Positions 42,017 to 53,049 of a stretch of DNA of 64,000 bases are shown here, piece by piece. Origin of the DNA: Kitasatospora sp. NBC_00240 (GTDB lineage Bacteria > Actinomycetota > Actinomycetes > Streptomycetales > Streptomycetaceae). The notes beneath the pieces are model-generated. The model worked only from the letters and a program-made list of their open reading frames with translations, was not told the origin of the DNA and did no database searches. The DNA lies in assembly GCF_026342405.1 (NCBI RefSeq), contig NZ_JAPEMU010000001.1:496001-560000 (forward strand), read 5' to 3'. Within the stretch, counting starts at the first letter, position 1. Each line of letters opens with the position of its first letter. Position numbers and translations under genes: made by a program.

Positions 42017-44524
42017 CTACCGGCTCCACCGCTGACGCGGGTCGCTGCGTTCGCAGTGCGAGATGGTCAGCTGGGTCCCGGCAGGGATCGCGTAGTCGGC
42101 GTCGCCGGGCTTCGTGCTGGTCGGCACGTGCAGGCAGCGGCCGGAGACCGGGTTGTACAGGGTGCCGACCTGGGCGATCCATTCCTGGTTCGAGCCGCCG
42201 TGGCAGTCCCACAGCACCACCTTGGAGCCGTCGGCGGCTCCTCCACGGTAGACGTCCAGGCACTTGCCGTTGACGCGGACCGTGCCGTCGGTGCCGACGG
42301 TCCATCGCTGGGCGGCGCTGCCGTCGCAGCCCCAGGTGCGGACCACGGTCCCTTCGGGGCCGGTGGGTCCGTTGCCGTCCAGGCAGCCCACCACCTCGTT
42401 GCCCCAGTTCGTGTTCCTGACGGGTCCGGTGGTGGCGGCGGCGGGCGGGCCGACCGGGGTGACCGACAGGTTGTCGAACTGGTCGTTGCGGTAGCCGTCG
42501 CCGCCCAGGCCGACCATCCCGGTGGTGAGGGCGGTGTCGGTGGCCGAGCCGACGGTGACGTTGTCCACGGCGGCGGTGAGGGTCGGACCGTCGGCGGTCA
42601 GTGCCAGGTGGTGCCAGGTGCCGGTGCCGAGGGCGGGGACCTGGCCGCTCTTCAGGACGGTGGTGTTGCCGTCTTCGGCCGTGCCGTCGTCCTCCCTGCT
42701 GGAGCGGACGATGGACCAGGCGCCGGTGTCGGACACCTCCAGGTAGTAGGCGTCGAACAGGGACGGGTGCCAGCCCTGGACACCGGTGCGGGCCATCAGC
42801 TGCACGGCTCCGGGCTGCTGGAGCAGGGCGTCGGCGGCGACGGTGTAGTTGGTCCAGCCGAGGTCGCCGCCCATGGTGTAGGGGTGGTCGACATCGTGGC
42901 GGTCGTCCCAGGGGATGGGCGGGGCCGGTGCCCGCTGGGTGAGGCAGCGCCCGGTGCGGCCGCCGGCGCAGGCGGTGGCCTCGAAGGCACCCTGCTGCTG
43001 CGCGAGGTAGCGGGGCTGCTGGTCGATCGGGGTGCTGTCGAAGTCGTCGGCGTACGGCAGCGGGACGGCGCCCGGCTTCGGGCCGGTGGCGGTGCCCTTG
43101 CCCTGGCCCGTGGTGGTGGTCAGCGAGTAGATGTGGCCGGGCTGGACCGTCAGGGCGTAGGAACCGTTCACGGGGGTGATGTCGGTCTGGCGGGAGAGGC
43201 TGGTGGCGGAGTTCGAGTCGTTGACGTCGGTGGCCCACACATGGACGGGACCGGAGGACAGGCCGTTCGAGACGTCGATCCTGACCGTCCGGGCGGTGGT
43301 GGCCGTGGTCGTCTCGATGATCGTGGAGTAGTCGGCGTCGTTCGGCGACTTGAGCGTCACGTAGGTGCCGTTGCTCTCGGCGCCGCCCAGGTAGCCGGAG
43401 CCCTTGTCCAGGAACTTCCAGCCGGGCGAGACGAACTGGGTGATCTGCGCGGTCGCCCAGGCGCTCTTGCCGACGGTGTAGGTTCCCGACGCCGGCTGGT
43501 TGGCCAGCACCAGGCCGACCGTGTTGTACGGCTGGTTGGGGTAGACGGCCGCCACCGCCGGCCAGTTCAGGTGAGCGGTGAGCCTGCCGTCGACGTACCC
43601 GCGGGTGAAGGTGCGGATCAGCGGGGCCGCACCGGAGAAGAGGTCCTGCGATCCGTTCTCGCCCGCCCACATGGCCTTGCCCGTCGCCCGGGCCGTCGCG
43701 TCGGTGGGGCAGTTGAGGGCCGTGCCGCCGTTGCCGCCCTCGCAGGGGTAGTGGGCGCTGATGACCGAGACGGCCTTCGCGAACCCGGGATCGCCGGCGA
43801 CGTCGGTGGCGACCTTCCAGGCGCCCGCCCCCCAGTCGTCCGACACCACGGTCTGCACCTTGTCGTAGCCGGCCGTGTCCAGGGCGGTGCGCAGCTGCTT
43901 GAACCAGCCTACGTTGTAGGCGTTCTCGTTCCAGCCGCCGATGTAGTCGACGGCCAGTCCGTGCTGCCTGGCGCAGCCGAGCCAGCTCGTCAGGTAGTCG
44001 ATCATGTCGGTGGTCCAGAAGTTGCCGCCGCCGACCCAGCCGGGCGCTCCCCAGCTGAGGGCGGCGAGCTTGACGGCGGGATTGCGGGCCTTGGCCTGCT
44101 CCATCAGCCACCACTCGTACCCGGTGTTGCAGTTGACGGTGGTGGGGGTGCGCATGTGGCTGGACTCGGAGCCGTCGGTGGAGTTGGTGTCGCCGCCGGC
44201 CTCGACCTTGAGGATCTGCAGGTTCGCACCGTAGCCGGGCTTGAACAGGTAGTCCAGGATCTGCTGTTGCTGGGCGGCGGGGTAGTCGGTCAGCAGGCGG
44301 GTGTTGCCGCCACCGCCGCTGAGGGCGCCGATGCCGTCGAAGGTCCGCCCGGGGCTGTGGCCGTCGGCGGCGACGATGGTGGGCGCGGGCGCGCTGTCCA
44401 CGGCGGCGGCCGGTTGGGGGGAGAGCGCGGCAAGGGGGCCGATGGCCAGCGCGAAGGCGGCGGCCAGCGCGCCGGCCGTTCTGCGGGGGACTTGCGCGAA
44501 GGGCTGCCTGCCGGCGTGGGGCAT
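42017..44524 (-). CDS. Secreted GH59 galactosylceramidase-type enzyme with ricin-B lectin domain
   Basis: An exported 835-residue glycosidase. After a signal peptide (AAAFALAIGPLAALSPQPAAA) the GH59 barrel begins GRTFDGIGALSGGGGNTRLL. The acid/base is E200 in IGGWNENAYN and the nucleophile E289 in MWAGENGSQD, both as in galactocerebrosidase. A beta-sandwich and a laminin-G-like domain follow (about 470-690). The last 130 residues form a ricin-B lectin domain with two Q-W motifs (AAQRWTV, NQEWIAQV) and a final RQRW. GH59 enzymes remove galactose from galactosylceramide or beta-galactans; the bacterial substrate is not certain. It has its own promoter and a 220-base leader. Confidence 0.92.
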   Translation of the reverse strand: MPHAGRQPFAQVPRRTAGALAAAFALAIGPLAALSPQPAAAVDSAPAPTIVAADGHSPGRTFDGIGALSGGGGNTRLLTDYPAAQQQQILDYLFKPGYGANLQILKVEAGGDTNSTDGSESSHMRTPTTVNCNTGYEWWLMEQAKARNPAVKLAALSWGAPGWVGGGNFWTTDMIDYLTSWLGCARQHGLAVDYIGGWNENAYNVGWFKQLRTALDTAGYDKVQTVVSDDWGAGAWKVATDVAGDPGFAKAVSVISAHYPCEGGNGGTALNCPTDATARATGKAMWAGENGSQDLFSGAAPLIRTFTRGYVDGRLTAHLNWPAVAAVYPNQPYNTVGLVLANQPASGTYTVGKSAWATAQITQFVSPGWKFLDKGSGYLGGAESNGTYVTLKSPNDADYSTIIETTTATTARTVRIDVSNGLSSGPVHVWATDVNDSNSATSLSRQTDITPVNGSYALTVQPGHIYSLTTTTGQGKGTATGPKPGAVPLPYADDFDSTPIDQQPRYLAQQQGAFEATACAGGRTGRCLTQRAPAPPIPWDDRHDVDHPYTMGGDLGWTNYTVAADALLQQPGAVQLMARTGVQGWHPSLFDAYYLEVSDTGAWSIVRSSREDDGTAEDGNTTVLKSGQVPALGTGTWHHLALTADGPTLTAAVDNVTVGSATDTALTTGMVGLGGDGYRNDQFDNLSVTPVGPPAAATTGPVRNTNWGNEVVGCLDGNGPTGPEGTVVRTWGCDGSAAQRWTVGTDGTVRVNGKCLDVYRGGAADGSKVVLWDCHGGSNQEWIAQVGTLYNPVSGRCLHVPTSTKPGDADYAIPAGTQLTISHCERSDPRQRWSR

Positions 44525-44750
44525 GTGAGGTCCTTGGGGGGGTGGGTTCGCGGGTGGATTCGCGGGTGGGCTGCTCTCTCGCCGGCCTTGCGGTGGGCCG
44601 TTGCCTGAGGGTGCGGCGGCGACAGGCGGCGGGTCGTGATCCGAGCGCGAGGGGTGGGCGCGGTGGGTGGTCTCTCGCCGAGGGGCTCCACACCGGCGGA
44701 GAATGAACCAGTCGGCCCAGAATCCAACAAATGTGAAACCCTTGGGTCAC

Positions 44751-44779
44751 ATAGAACAGCGGTCCTGTCGAACAGTCAA
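44751..44779 (-). promoter_or_regulatory. Promoter of the GH59 gene with overlapping inverted repeat
   Basis: On the minus strand TTGACT (44779-44774), 17 bases and TTCTAT (44756-44751). At 44731-44752 ATGTGA and TCACAT form an inverted repeat with ten bases between, overlapping the -10 and start point, a candidate repressor site. The leader from here to the ATG has no other feature except a duplicated TTCGCGGGTGG. Confidence 0.5.
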
Positions 44780-44991
44780 CATGTCGATCCCAGGTATTCG
44801 CCGTGTTACCGGACCGACACGTTCAGCGGGTAGGGCGGGTCGCCAACTCCGCTCCACGCCTTGTACCAGCGCATGTGTGCGGGACCAGTGCGAGGAGTCG
44901 CGCACGCCCGGGCCGGCGCACCGGGGCGCGGGCCCGCCCCTCACGTCCGGGACTGTCGCCGGAGCGACGGAAAACATCAGAAGTAAACAGA

Positions 44992-45024
44992 TTTCCTGTG
45001 CGACGCCCCGTACCGCACAGGAAA
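44992..45024 (-). terminator. Hairpin terminator with T-rich tail after the membrane protein gene
   Basis: TTTCCTGTGCG pairs perfectly with CGCACAGGAAA around an 11-base loop, followed on the minus strand by TCTGTTTACTTCTG. It is a better intrinsic terminator than most here. Confidence 0.85.
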
Positions 45025-45060
45025 CCCCGGAGCACCGTCGCCCACCCGCGGCCCCGCCCC

Positions 45061-46662
45061 TCAGCGGTACTCGCGCAGTCGTGGCCGGACACCCAGCACG
45101 GTGAGGGCGAGCACCGCCGTCAGCGCCAGGCCGCCGGCCGCGGCGGCTCCCGCCCCGAGTGCGTCGTCGGCATCGGTGACCGCCCGGTCGAGGGCCCGCT
45201 GGTTGACGGCCAGGACGTCGCCCAGGGCCGTGCTGAGGAGTTCGAAGTCGGCATTGGACTGACCGGGCGAGGCGCCGGTGTTGAAGGTGACCGCGTCCTT
45301 CAATCGTCCCTGGTTCCGCAGGTCGCGGATCTTCCGGTCGTCCAACTGGTACTGCTGGAACGCCGTCAGGACCCGTTCGGCCGCCTCCTGCTCGCCGGCG
45401 AAGGTGATGTTGCGCAGCTCGGTGCCGAGGAAGCCGTCGAACCGGACGACCGTGTGGTCGGCCCGGTGGGCGTCGGCCGCCGCGGCCAGCCGGGCGTTGT
45501 AGGTGCTCAGGGTGGCGCCGTCCACGCGGGCGACGGCCTGGGTCTTGTCGAGGAAGGCCTGCTCGTAGGCGGCGGCGTGGGCCGGGTCGGTGAGGTAGCG
45601 GCTCTCGTCGGCGTTGAGGTCGTACGCCACGGCGCGGGCGCGGCTGATGGCGATCACCGAGTCGTAGGCGTTGCTCTTGGCGAGGACCAGGTGGTGGCCG
45701 GCGCCGGTGGTCAGGATCAGCGCGGACGTCAGGCCCAGGGCGGTGACCAGGGTGGCGGCCGCCAGCGGCGGGTTGACCAGGCGGCGGAAGCGCACGGTGA
45801 GGGTGCGTTGGAGCGCGGCCAGGGCGGCCAGGGCCGGCAGACCTGTGGCGAGCAGCCACCACCAGCCGGCGGCGAGGTCGCGGCGCTGGGCGGCATAGGT
45901 CCGGTCCACGGTGGCGGCGTTGCCGGCGGTGACCTCGTCGGCGGCCGGCAGGATCTTCTGCCGGAGCAGGTCGCTGGCCTGCCGGTAGGTCTCCAGGGCC
46001 TCCGGCGCGGGCTTGCCCGCCGGGGCGTGCGCCTGGTCCTCCAGCAGTTGGGATCGGGCCACCAGCGCTTCGTACCGGCCGAGTTCGCTCATCACGCTCT
46101 GGACGGCGCGCTGCCCGGCGGGGTCGGCGGCGGAGGCCTCGGGCGCGCGTTGGAGGTCGGTTCCGGCCTGGTTGCGGCGCTGCTCGTAGGTGTCCAGGGT
46201 CTGCTTGCGCAGAGCGGCGAAGTCGGTGTCGGCGCCGATCAGCAGGAGGTTGGCGGCCTGGGCGTCCATGTCGCTGAGCGCGAAGTAGAGGTCGGCAGCG
46301 CGGACGGCCTGCGGGGCCGACCGGTGGCCGATGGTGTCGATGCCGCCCCGGGCGCCGGCCAGCACCAAGGCGGTCGCGGCGGCGAAGGAGAGCAGCGCGA
46401 CGAGGCAGAGTGCGGTGAGGCCGCGGACGAGGCGGGGTGTGTTCCACCGGTTGCCGGTGAGTACCCGCCGGCGGCCGAGCCGTCCCGGGGTCGGGCGCGG
46501 GGCCGAGGTGTTCGCGCCCGGCCCCGGAGCTTCCTGTCCCCCTGCGGTGGCGGTGCGGGGAGCGCGCGGCGCGGGTACCCGGCCGGTCGTACCCGAGCCC
46601 TCCGTCCCTGGCGGGCTCGTCTTCCCCGGTACGACCGTTCTGCCCGATGCACCCGATGGCAT
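45061..46662 (-). CDS. Four-helix membrane protein with two extracytoplasmic helical domains, unknown sensor-like
   Basis: A 533-residue membrane protein I cannot assign. A Pro/Gly-rich N-terminal tail is followed by helices at about 80-102 (ALCLVALLSFAAATALVLAG), 245-263, 279-299 (LAAATLVTALGLTSALILTT) and near the C-terminus (GLALTAVLALTVLG). Between helices 1-2 and 3-4 lie two long helical domains that look alike (ADLYFALSDMDAQAANLLLI and AYDLNADESRYLTDPAHAAA), each resembling a four-helix-bundle input domain of chemoreceptors. No output domain exists. The ATG chosen follows GGGGAGGGGA; 30 upstream codons are discarded. It lies downstream of kdpE, and two direct-repeat motifs shared with the potassium genes stand in its promoter region, so it likely belongs to the same regulon. 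Confidence 0.75.
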   Translation of the reverse strand: MPSGASGRTVVPGKTSPPGTEGSGTTGRVPAPRAPRTATAGGQEAPGPGANTSAPRPTPGRLGRRRVLTGNRWNTPRLVRGLTALCLVALLSFAAATALVLAGARGGIDTIGHRSAPQAVRAADLYFALSDMDAQAANLLLIGADTDFAALRKQTLDTYEQRRNQAGTDLQRAPEASAADPAGQRAVQSVMSELGRYEALVARSQLLEDQAHAPAGKPAPEALETYRQASDLLRQKILPAADEVTAGNAATVDRTYAAQRRDLAAGWWWLLATGLPALAALAALQRTLTVRFRRLVNPPLAAATLVTALGLTSALILTTGAGHHLVLAKSNAYDSVIAISRARAVAYDLNADESRYLTDPAHAAAYEQAFLDKTQAVARVDGATLSTYNARLAAAADAHRADHTVVRFDGFLGTELRNITFAGEQEAAERVLTAFQQYQLDDRKIRDLRNQGRLKDAVTFNTGASPGQSNADFELLSTALGDVLAVNQRALDRAVTDADDALGAGAAAAGGLALTAVLALTVLGVRPRLREYR

Positions 46663-46811
46663 GGCCGCGCGTCCCCTCCCCTTTTCACCTGGCCGCCGGA
46701 TCGGTCGCCCATGGCGGTTTCCACCGGCGTGGTCACGACCCGCGTCCCCCACGGAGCGGGCCGTTCCCTCGTCTGCGACGCTATGCCGCCGGAGATCGTC
46801 TGCCGGCTTTC

Positions 46812-46860
46812 CTGACGCTTTCCTGGCGCCGCGGGGACCGGTCTTGACGCTTCCTTTGCG
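46812..46860 (+). promoter_or_regulatory. Two 11-bp-period direct-repeat sites (K-island motif)
   Basis: CTGACGCTTTCCTGGCG (46812-46828) and TTGACGCTTCCTTTGCG (46844-46860) each contain two YTGACG-like hexamers 11 bases apart. They lie 150-200 bases before the membrane protein gene and just after kdpE. The same motif precedes other potassium genes in this window. Confidence 0.65.
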
Positions 46861-46869
46861 CCCGGGCGT

Positions 46870-47544
46870 TCATGGTTGGTACCGGTAGCCGATCCCGGGC
46901 TCGGTGATCAGGTGCCGGGGGCGGGCCGGGTCGGGTTCGAGTTTGCGCCGCAGGCCGGCCAGGTAGACCCGCAGGTAGTTGCCGCTCTCCTCCTGCTCGG
47001 GGCCCCAGATCTCGCGCAGGATCTGCCGGCCGGGCACCAGCCGGCCGGGGCTGGCCACCAGGATCGCGAGGATCCTCCACTCGGTCGGGGTGAGGCGTAC
47101 AGGCCCGTCGGGGCCGGTCACGGTGGCTGCCGCGACGTCGATCTCGTACCCGCCGATCACGGCCCGGGTGGGCGCCGGCTCTCCCGGGGGGCGGCGCAGC
47201 ACCGCCCGGAGGCGGGCCATCAGTTCCTCCATGACGAAGGGTTTGGTCAGGTAGTCGTCGGCGCCGGCGTCGAGGGCCTTGATCTTCTCGGCGGGGTTGT
47301 CGCGCCCGGAGACGACGATGATCGGCACGGCGCTCCAGGCGCGCAGGCCGCGGATGATGTCCATGCCGTCGAGGTCGGGCAGGCCGAGGTCGAGCAGGAC
47401 CGCACCGGGCAGGTCGTGACCCGCGAGGTCGAGCGCCTGGGCACCGGTGGCGGCTGTGAGGACGGAGTAGTGCCGGGCATGGAGGTTGATCTTCAGGGCC
47501 CGCAGGAGCTGGGGTTCGTCGTCGACGACGAGGATGTAGTTCAC
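46870..47544 (-). CDS. kdpE: KdpE, OmpR-type response regulator of potassium uptake
   Basis: A 224-residue DNA-binding response regulator, partner of KdpD. The receiver domain shows the acidic pair in VVDDEPQLL, the phosphoacceptor D52 in VLLDLGLPDLDG, and the switch Lys in YLTKPFVMEELMARLRAVLR. The C-terminal winged helix reads VRLTPTEWRILAILVASPGR and YLRVYLAGLRRKLEPDP. It binds direct repeats as a head-to-tail dimer in relatives. Its GTG overlaps the kdpD stop by four bases, so the two are translationally coupled. Confidence 0.95.
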   Translation of the reverse strand: MNYILVVDDEPQLLRALKINLHARHYSVLTAATGAQALDLAGHDLPGAVLLDLGLPDLDGMDIIRGLRAWSAVPIIVVSGRDNPAEKIKALDAGADDYLTKPFVMEELMARLRAVLRRPPGEPAPTRAVIGGYEIDVAAATVTGPDGPVRLTPTEWRILAILVASPGRLVPGRQILREIWGPEQEESGNYLRVYLAGLRRKLEPDPARPRHLITEPGIGYRYQP

Positions 47545-50120
47545 ACCGTCACCTCGTCATGGTCCCCGGGTGCGGGCCCGGGCCCGGCGGCGGGCAGGGT
47601 GAGCAGCATGGTGGTACCTCCGCCAGGGGTGTCCTCGACGTCGAGGGTGCCGCCCATGGCTTCGGCGAGGCCACGGGAGAGGGCGAGGCCGAGGCCGACG
47701 CCGGTGGTGTTGTCTGTGTCGCCGAGGCGTTGGAAGGGCAGGAAGACCCGGTCCCGGTCCTCGGGTGCGATGCCCGGGCCGCGGTCGACCACCCGGATCT
47801 CCACCCGGCCCGCGTGGTGGCTCGCGGCGACCAGGACGGGCGCGCCCGGGGCGTTGTGGCGCAGGGCGTTGGTGATGACGTTGGCCAGGACGCGTTCCAG
47901 CAGCGGCGGGTCGGCGAGGACGGGTGGGGCGGTGTCGAGGTCGAGCGGCTGGACGGGCGCGTCGGGGTCGGAGAGCGAGTCCATGGCGCGGGGCAGCACC
48001 TCGTCCAGGTGGGTGGGTGTCAGGTGCAGGGTGAGGGCGCCGGCCTGGAGGCGGCTCATGTCGAGCAGGTTGTCGACCAGTCGGGTGAGTTTGACCAGGG
48101 CTTCGTCGGCGAGGTCGAGGAGTTCGGTCTGGTCCTCCGGGGAGAACTCGACGTCGGGGCTGCGCAGTGAGCCGATGGAGGCGAGGGCGGCGGCGAGCGG
48201 GGTGCGCAGGTCGTGGCTGACGGCGGCGAGCAGGGCGGTGCGCATCCGGTCGGCGGCCTTGATGGGTTCGACCTCGGCGGCGGCGGTGGCGAGCCGGTCG
48301 CGTTCCAGCGCGGCGGCGACGTGCGCGGCGAACGCGGTCAGCACCCGTTGGTCGGCCGCGGGCAGCCGGTGTCCGGCCAGGATGAGCAACGCGTCTGCTC
48401 CGACCGGGACTTCGGTGATCTCGCGGTCGGACCCCGGGTCGCCGGCCGCGTCTCCCCCGGACTCCGTCCGGGGGGACCCCCATCGCGCCAGCACGTCGCC
48501 GCCGGTGCGGTCCAGGAGGGCGACGGCGTCCATGCCGAAGGCGGTGCCGGACTTCTCCAGCAGGGCGGGCAGGGCGTCGGCGCCGCGCAGCACGCTGCCG
48601 GCGAGGGTGGAGAGGGTCTCGGCCTCGGCGGTCGCGCGGGCGGCGCGGCTGGTGAGCCTGGAGGCGTGGTCGACGACGGTGGAGACGGTCAGGGCGACGG
48701 CGGCGAAGACGGCCAGCGCGATGACGTTGTTGGTCTCGGCGATGGTGAAGGTGTGGACGGGCGGGATGAAGTAGTAGTTGAGCAGCAGCGAGGCGACCAG
48801 GGAGGCCATCAGCGCGGAGGTGGCGCCGCCGAGCAACGCGACCGCGACCACGCCAAGTTGGAAGATCAGCGCGACGGTCGTGAGGTTCAGGCCGTGCACC
48901 TGCGAGAGGACGGCTGTCAGTAGGGCGGGCAGCACCAGGCCGGCGGTGTAGCCGGCGACGGTGCGCCGCTTGGAGTGGCGGCGCCCCAGCGACGGCAGGC
49001 GTCCTCGTCCGGTGAACTCGTGGGTGACCATGTGGACGTCGATGTCCTCGGAGCCGTCCACGGTGGTCTCGCCGATGCCGGGGCCGGTGAGGAAGCGGCT
49101 GATCCGGCCGCGCCGGCTGGTGCCGAGCACCAGTTGGGTGGCGTCGTGCGCGCGGGCGAAGGTGAGCAGGGAGTCCGGGATGTCGTCGCCCACCACCACG
49201 TGGTAGCTGCCGCCCAGCGATTCGACGAGCTGCCGCTGTTCGGCGAGGTTGCCGGGGGAGGCGCCGGCCAGGCCGTCGCTGCGGGTGATGTGCACGGCGA
49301 GCAGGTCTCCGCCGGCGGTGCGGTCGGCGATGCGGGCGGCGCGGCGGATCAGCGTCTCGCCCTCGGGGCCGCCGGTGAGGGCGACCACGACGCGTTCGCG
49401 CGTCTCCCAGACCCGGTCGATGTTGTGGCTGGCGCGGTAGTCGCGCAGACCCTCGTCGACGCGTCCGGCGACCCAGAGCAGGGCGAGTTCGCGCAGGGCG
49501 GTGAGGTTCCCGACCCGGAAGTAGTTGGAGAGCGCGGCGTCCACCTTCTCCGCCTTGTAGACGTTGCCGTGGGCCATCCGGCGGCGCAGCGCCTGCGGGG
49601 CCATGTCGACGAGTTCGATCTGGTCCGCGCGACGGACCACCTCGTCGGGGACGGTCTCGCGCTGCGGGATCCCGGTGATCTTCTGCACGACGTCGTTGAG
49701 GGATTCGAGGTGCTGGATGTTGACGGTGGTGACGACGTCGATGCCGGCGGCCAGCAGCTCCTCGACGTCCTGCCAGCGCTTGGCGTTGCGCCCACCGGGG
49801 ATGTTGGTGTGGGCGAGTTCGTCCACGAGTGCCACCGAGGGCCTGCGGGCGAGGATCGCGTCGGTGTCCATCTCGGTGAACTCGGCGTCCCGGTAGGTGC
49901 GGGTCAGCCGCGGGACGACGTCCAGGCCCTGGAGCATGTTCTCGGTGTGCCGGCGGCCGTGGCACTCGATGTAGCCGACCACCACGTCGGCCCCGCGTTC
50001 CTGTCTGCGGCGGGCCTCGTCCAGCATCCGGTACGTCTTGCCGACTCCGGGCGCCGAACCGAGGTAGACCCTCAGCCGGCCTCGCCGGGGGAGGGCACCG
50101 GGGGTGAGGTCGCGAGGCAT
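47541..50120 (-). CDS. kdpD: KdpD, potassium-sensing histidine kinase
   Basis: An 859-residue membrane sensor kinase. Residues 15-225 are the KdpD N-domain with Walker A GSAPGVGKT (21-29), which in relatives binds c-di-AMP or ATP. A Usp domain follows (about 240-365; VVVALTGGPEGETLIRRAAR). Four helices lie at about 400-490 (the DUF4118 unit with LLLNYYFIPPVHTFTIAET), then a GAF-like region. The kinase core has the phospho-His in AAVSHDLRTPLAAALASIGS near 635 and the ATP domain with NVITNALRHNAPG and DRGPGIAPEDRDRVF. It phosphorylates KdpE under potassium limitation. It sits after kdpC but behind a strong terminator, so kdpDE has a separate promoter. Confidence 0.95.
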   Translation of the reverse strand: MPRDLTPGALPRRGRLRVYLGSAPGVGKTYRMLDEARRRQERGADVVVGYIECHGRRHTENMLQGLDVVPRLTRTYRDAEFTEMDTDAILARRPSVALVDELAHTNIPGGRNAKRWQDVEELLAAGIDVVTTVNIQHLESLNDVVQKITGIPQRETVPDEVVRRADQIELVDMAPQALRRRMAHGNVYKAEKVDAALSNYFRVGNLTALRELALLWVAGRVDEGLRDYRASHNIDRVWETRERVVVALTGGPEGETLIRRAARIADRTAGGDLLAVHITRSDGLAGASPGNLAEQRQLVESLGGSYHVVVGDDIPDSLLTFARAHDATQLVLGTSRRGRISRFLTGPGIGETTVDGSEDIDVHMVTHEFTGRGRLPSLGRRHSKRRTVAGYTAGLVLPALLTAVLSQVHGLNLTTVALIFQLGVVAVALLGGATSALMASLVASLLLNYYFIPPVHTFTIAETNNVIALAVFAAVALTVSTVVDHASRLTSRAARATAEAETLSTLAGSVLRGADALPALLEKSGTAFGMDAVALLDRTGGDVLARWGSPRTESGGDAAGDPGSDREITEVPVGADALLILAGHRLPAADQRVLTAFAAHVAAALERDRLATAAAEVEPIKAADRMRTALLAAVSHDLRTPLAAALASIGSLRSPDVEFSPEDQTELLDLADEALVKLTRLVDNLLDMSRLQAGALTLHLTPTHLDEVLPRAMDSLSDPDAPVQPLDLDTAPPVLADPPLLERVLANVITNALRHNAPGAPVLVAASHHAGRVEIRVVDRGPGIAPEDRDRVFLPFQRLGDTDNTTGVGLGLALSRGLAEAMGGTLDVEDTPGGGTTMLLTLPAAGPGPAPGDHDEVTV

Positions 50121-50189
50121 GGGCGCTGCTCTTTCCTACGAGGGCGGCGTTGGGACGATGTGTACTGGCAGCACCGTGGCGGTGCAGAC

Positions 50190-50208
50190 TGTTCCGCTGA
50201 GCGGAACA
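50190..50208. promoter_or_regulatory. Palindrome TGTTCCGCT-G-AGCGGAACA upstream of kdpD
   Basis: Perfect nine-base arms around a single G, 70 bases before the kdpD ATG and after the kdp operon terminator. It is well placed as an operator for kdpDE; the regulator is not known. Confidence 0.6.
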
Positions 50209-50221
50209 CACATGCGGGCGC

Positions 50222-50260
50222 CCGGTCTGGGCATGGAGTGCTCCCCCATGCCCAGACCGG
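50222..50260 (-). terminator. Terminator of the kdpFABC operon
   Basis: CCGGTCTGGGCATGG pairs perfectly with CCATGCCCAGACCGG over 15 bases around a nine-base loop. It lies 30 bases after the kdpC stop and before kdpD. Confidence 0.88.
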
Positions 50261-50288
50261 CCTACCTAATCGACCATCAGATGTGACA

Positions 50289-50918
50289 TCAGTTCTGCTC
50301 GCTGATGGCCCTGTTGAGGAGGACGACGTTGACGCCGTCCTGGCCGAGGAAGCCGAGCGAGCGGCCCTCGGTGTACTTCTCGACCAGCCCGTTCAGCTTG
50401 TCCGCGGGCAGGTTGCGGGCCTTGGCGACCCGGGCGACCTGCTCCTTGGCGTAGGCGACGGAGATGTGCGGGTCGAGACTCGATCCGGAGGCGGTGAGCG
50501 CGTCCACCGGGACGGTGGCCGGATCCACGCCGTCGAAGGTGGCGACGGCGGCCCGGCGGTCCTCGACGGCCTTCAGCAGGTCCTCGCTGTTGGGGCCGAG
50601 GTTGGAGGCGCCGGAGCTCTTCGGGTCGTAGGCGTAGGCGGCGGGCCGGGGCTGGAACCACTTGGGGTCCGGAACCGGCGCCTCCTTCGGGTCGTCGGGG
50701 TTCTGCTTGGGCAGGTTGTAGTTCTGGCCGAGCAGGCTGGAGCCGATCTCCTTGCCCTGGGAGCTGACGATCGAGCCGTTGGCCTTGTCGCTGAAGGCGA
50801 CCTGGCTGATGCCGGTGACCAGCAGCGGGTAGGCGAGACCGAGGATGACGGTCATCACCAGCAGCATCCGCAGGGCGGTGAAGTGGGTGCGGACGGAGGT
50901 GGGCAGTGGCTTGGGCAT
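50289..50918 (-). CDS. kdpC: KdpC, accessory subunit of the potassium-transporting ATPase
   Basis: A 209-residue single-span membrane subunit that stabilises KdpAB. The membrane helix is LRMLLVMTVILGLAYPLLVT, followed by the conserved GSSLLGQNYNLPKQ and KWFQPRPAAY (FxxRPS-like) and, near the C-terminus, SGSSLDPHISVAYAKEQVAR. Length is normal. GGAGGAAAC precedes the ATG. It is the last gene of kdpFABC, 19 bases after kdpB. Confidence 0.95.
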   Translation of the reverse strand: MPKPLPTSVRTHFTALRMLLVMTVILGLAYPLLVTGISQVAFSDKANGSIVSSQGKEIGSSLLGQNYNLPKQNPDDPKEAPVPDPKWFQPRPAAYAYDPKSSGASNLGPNSEDLLKAVEDRRAAVATFDGVDPATVPVDALTASGSSLDPHISVAYAKEQVARVAKARNLPADKLNGLVEKYTEGRSLGFLGQDGVNVVLLNRAISEQN

Positions 50919-50937
50919 GATTGCTGTTTCCTCCGTT

Positions 50938-53048
<2,111 letters not shown>

Positions 53049-53049
<1 letters not shown>

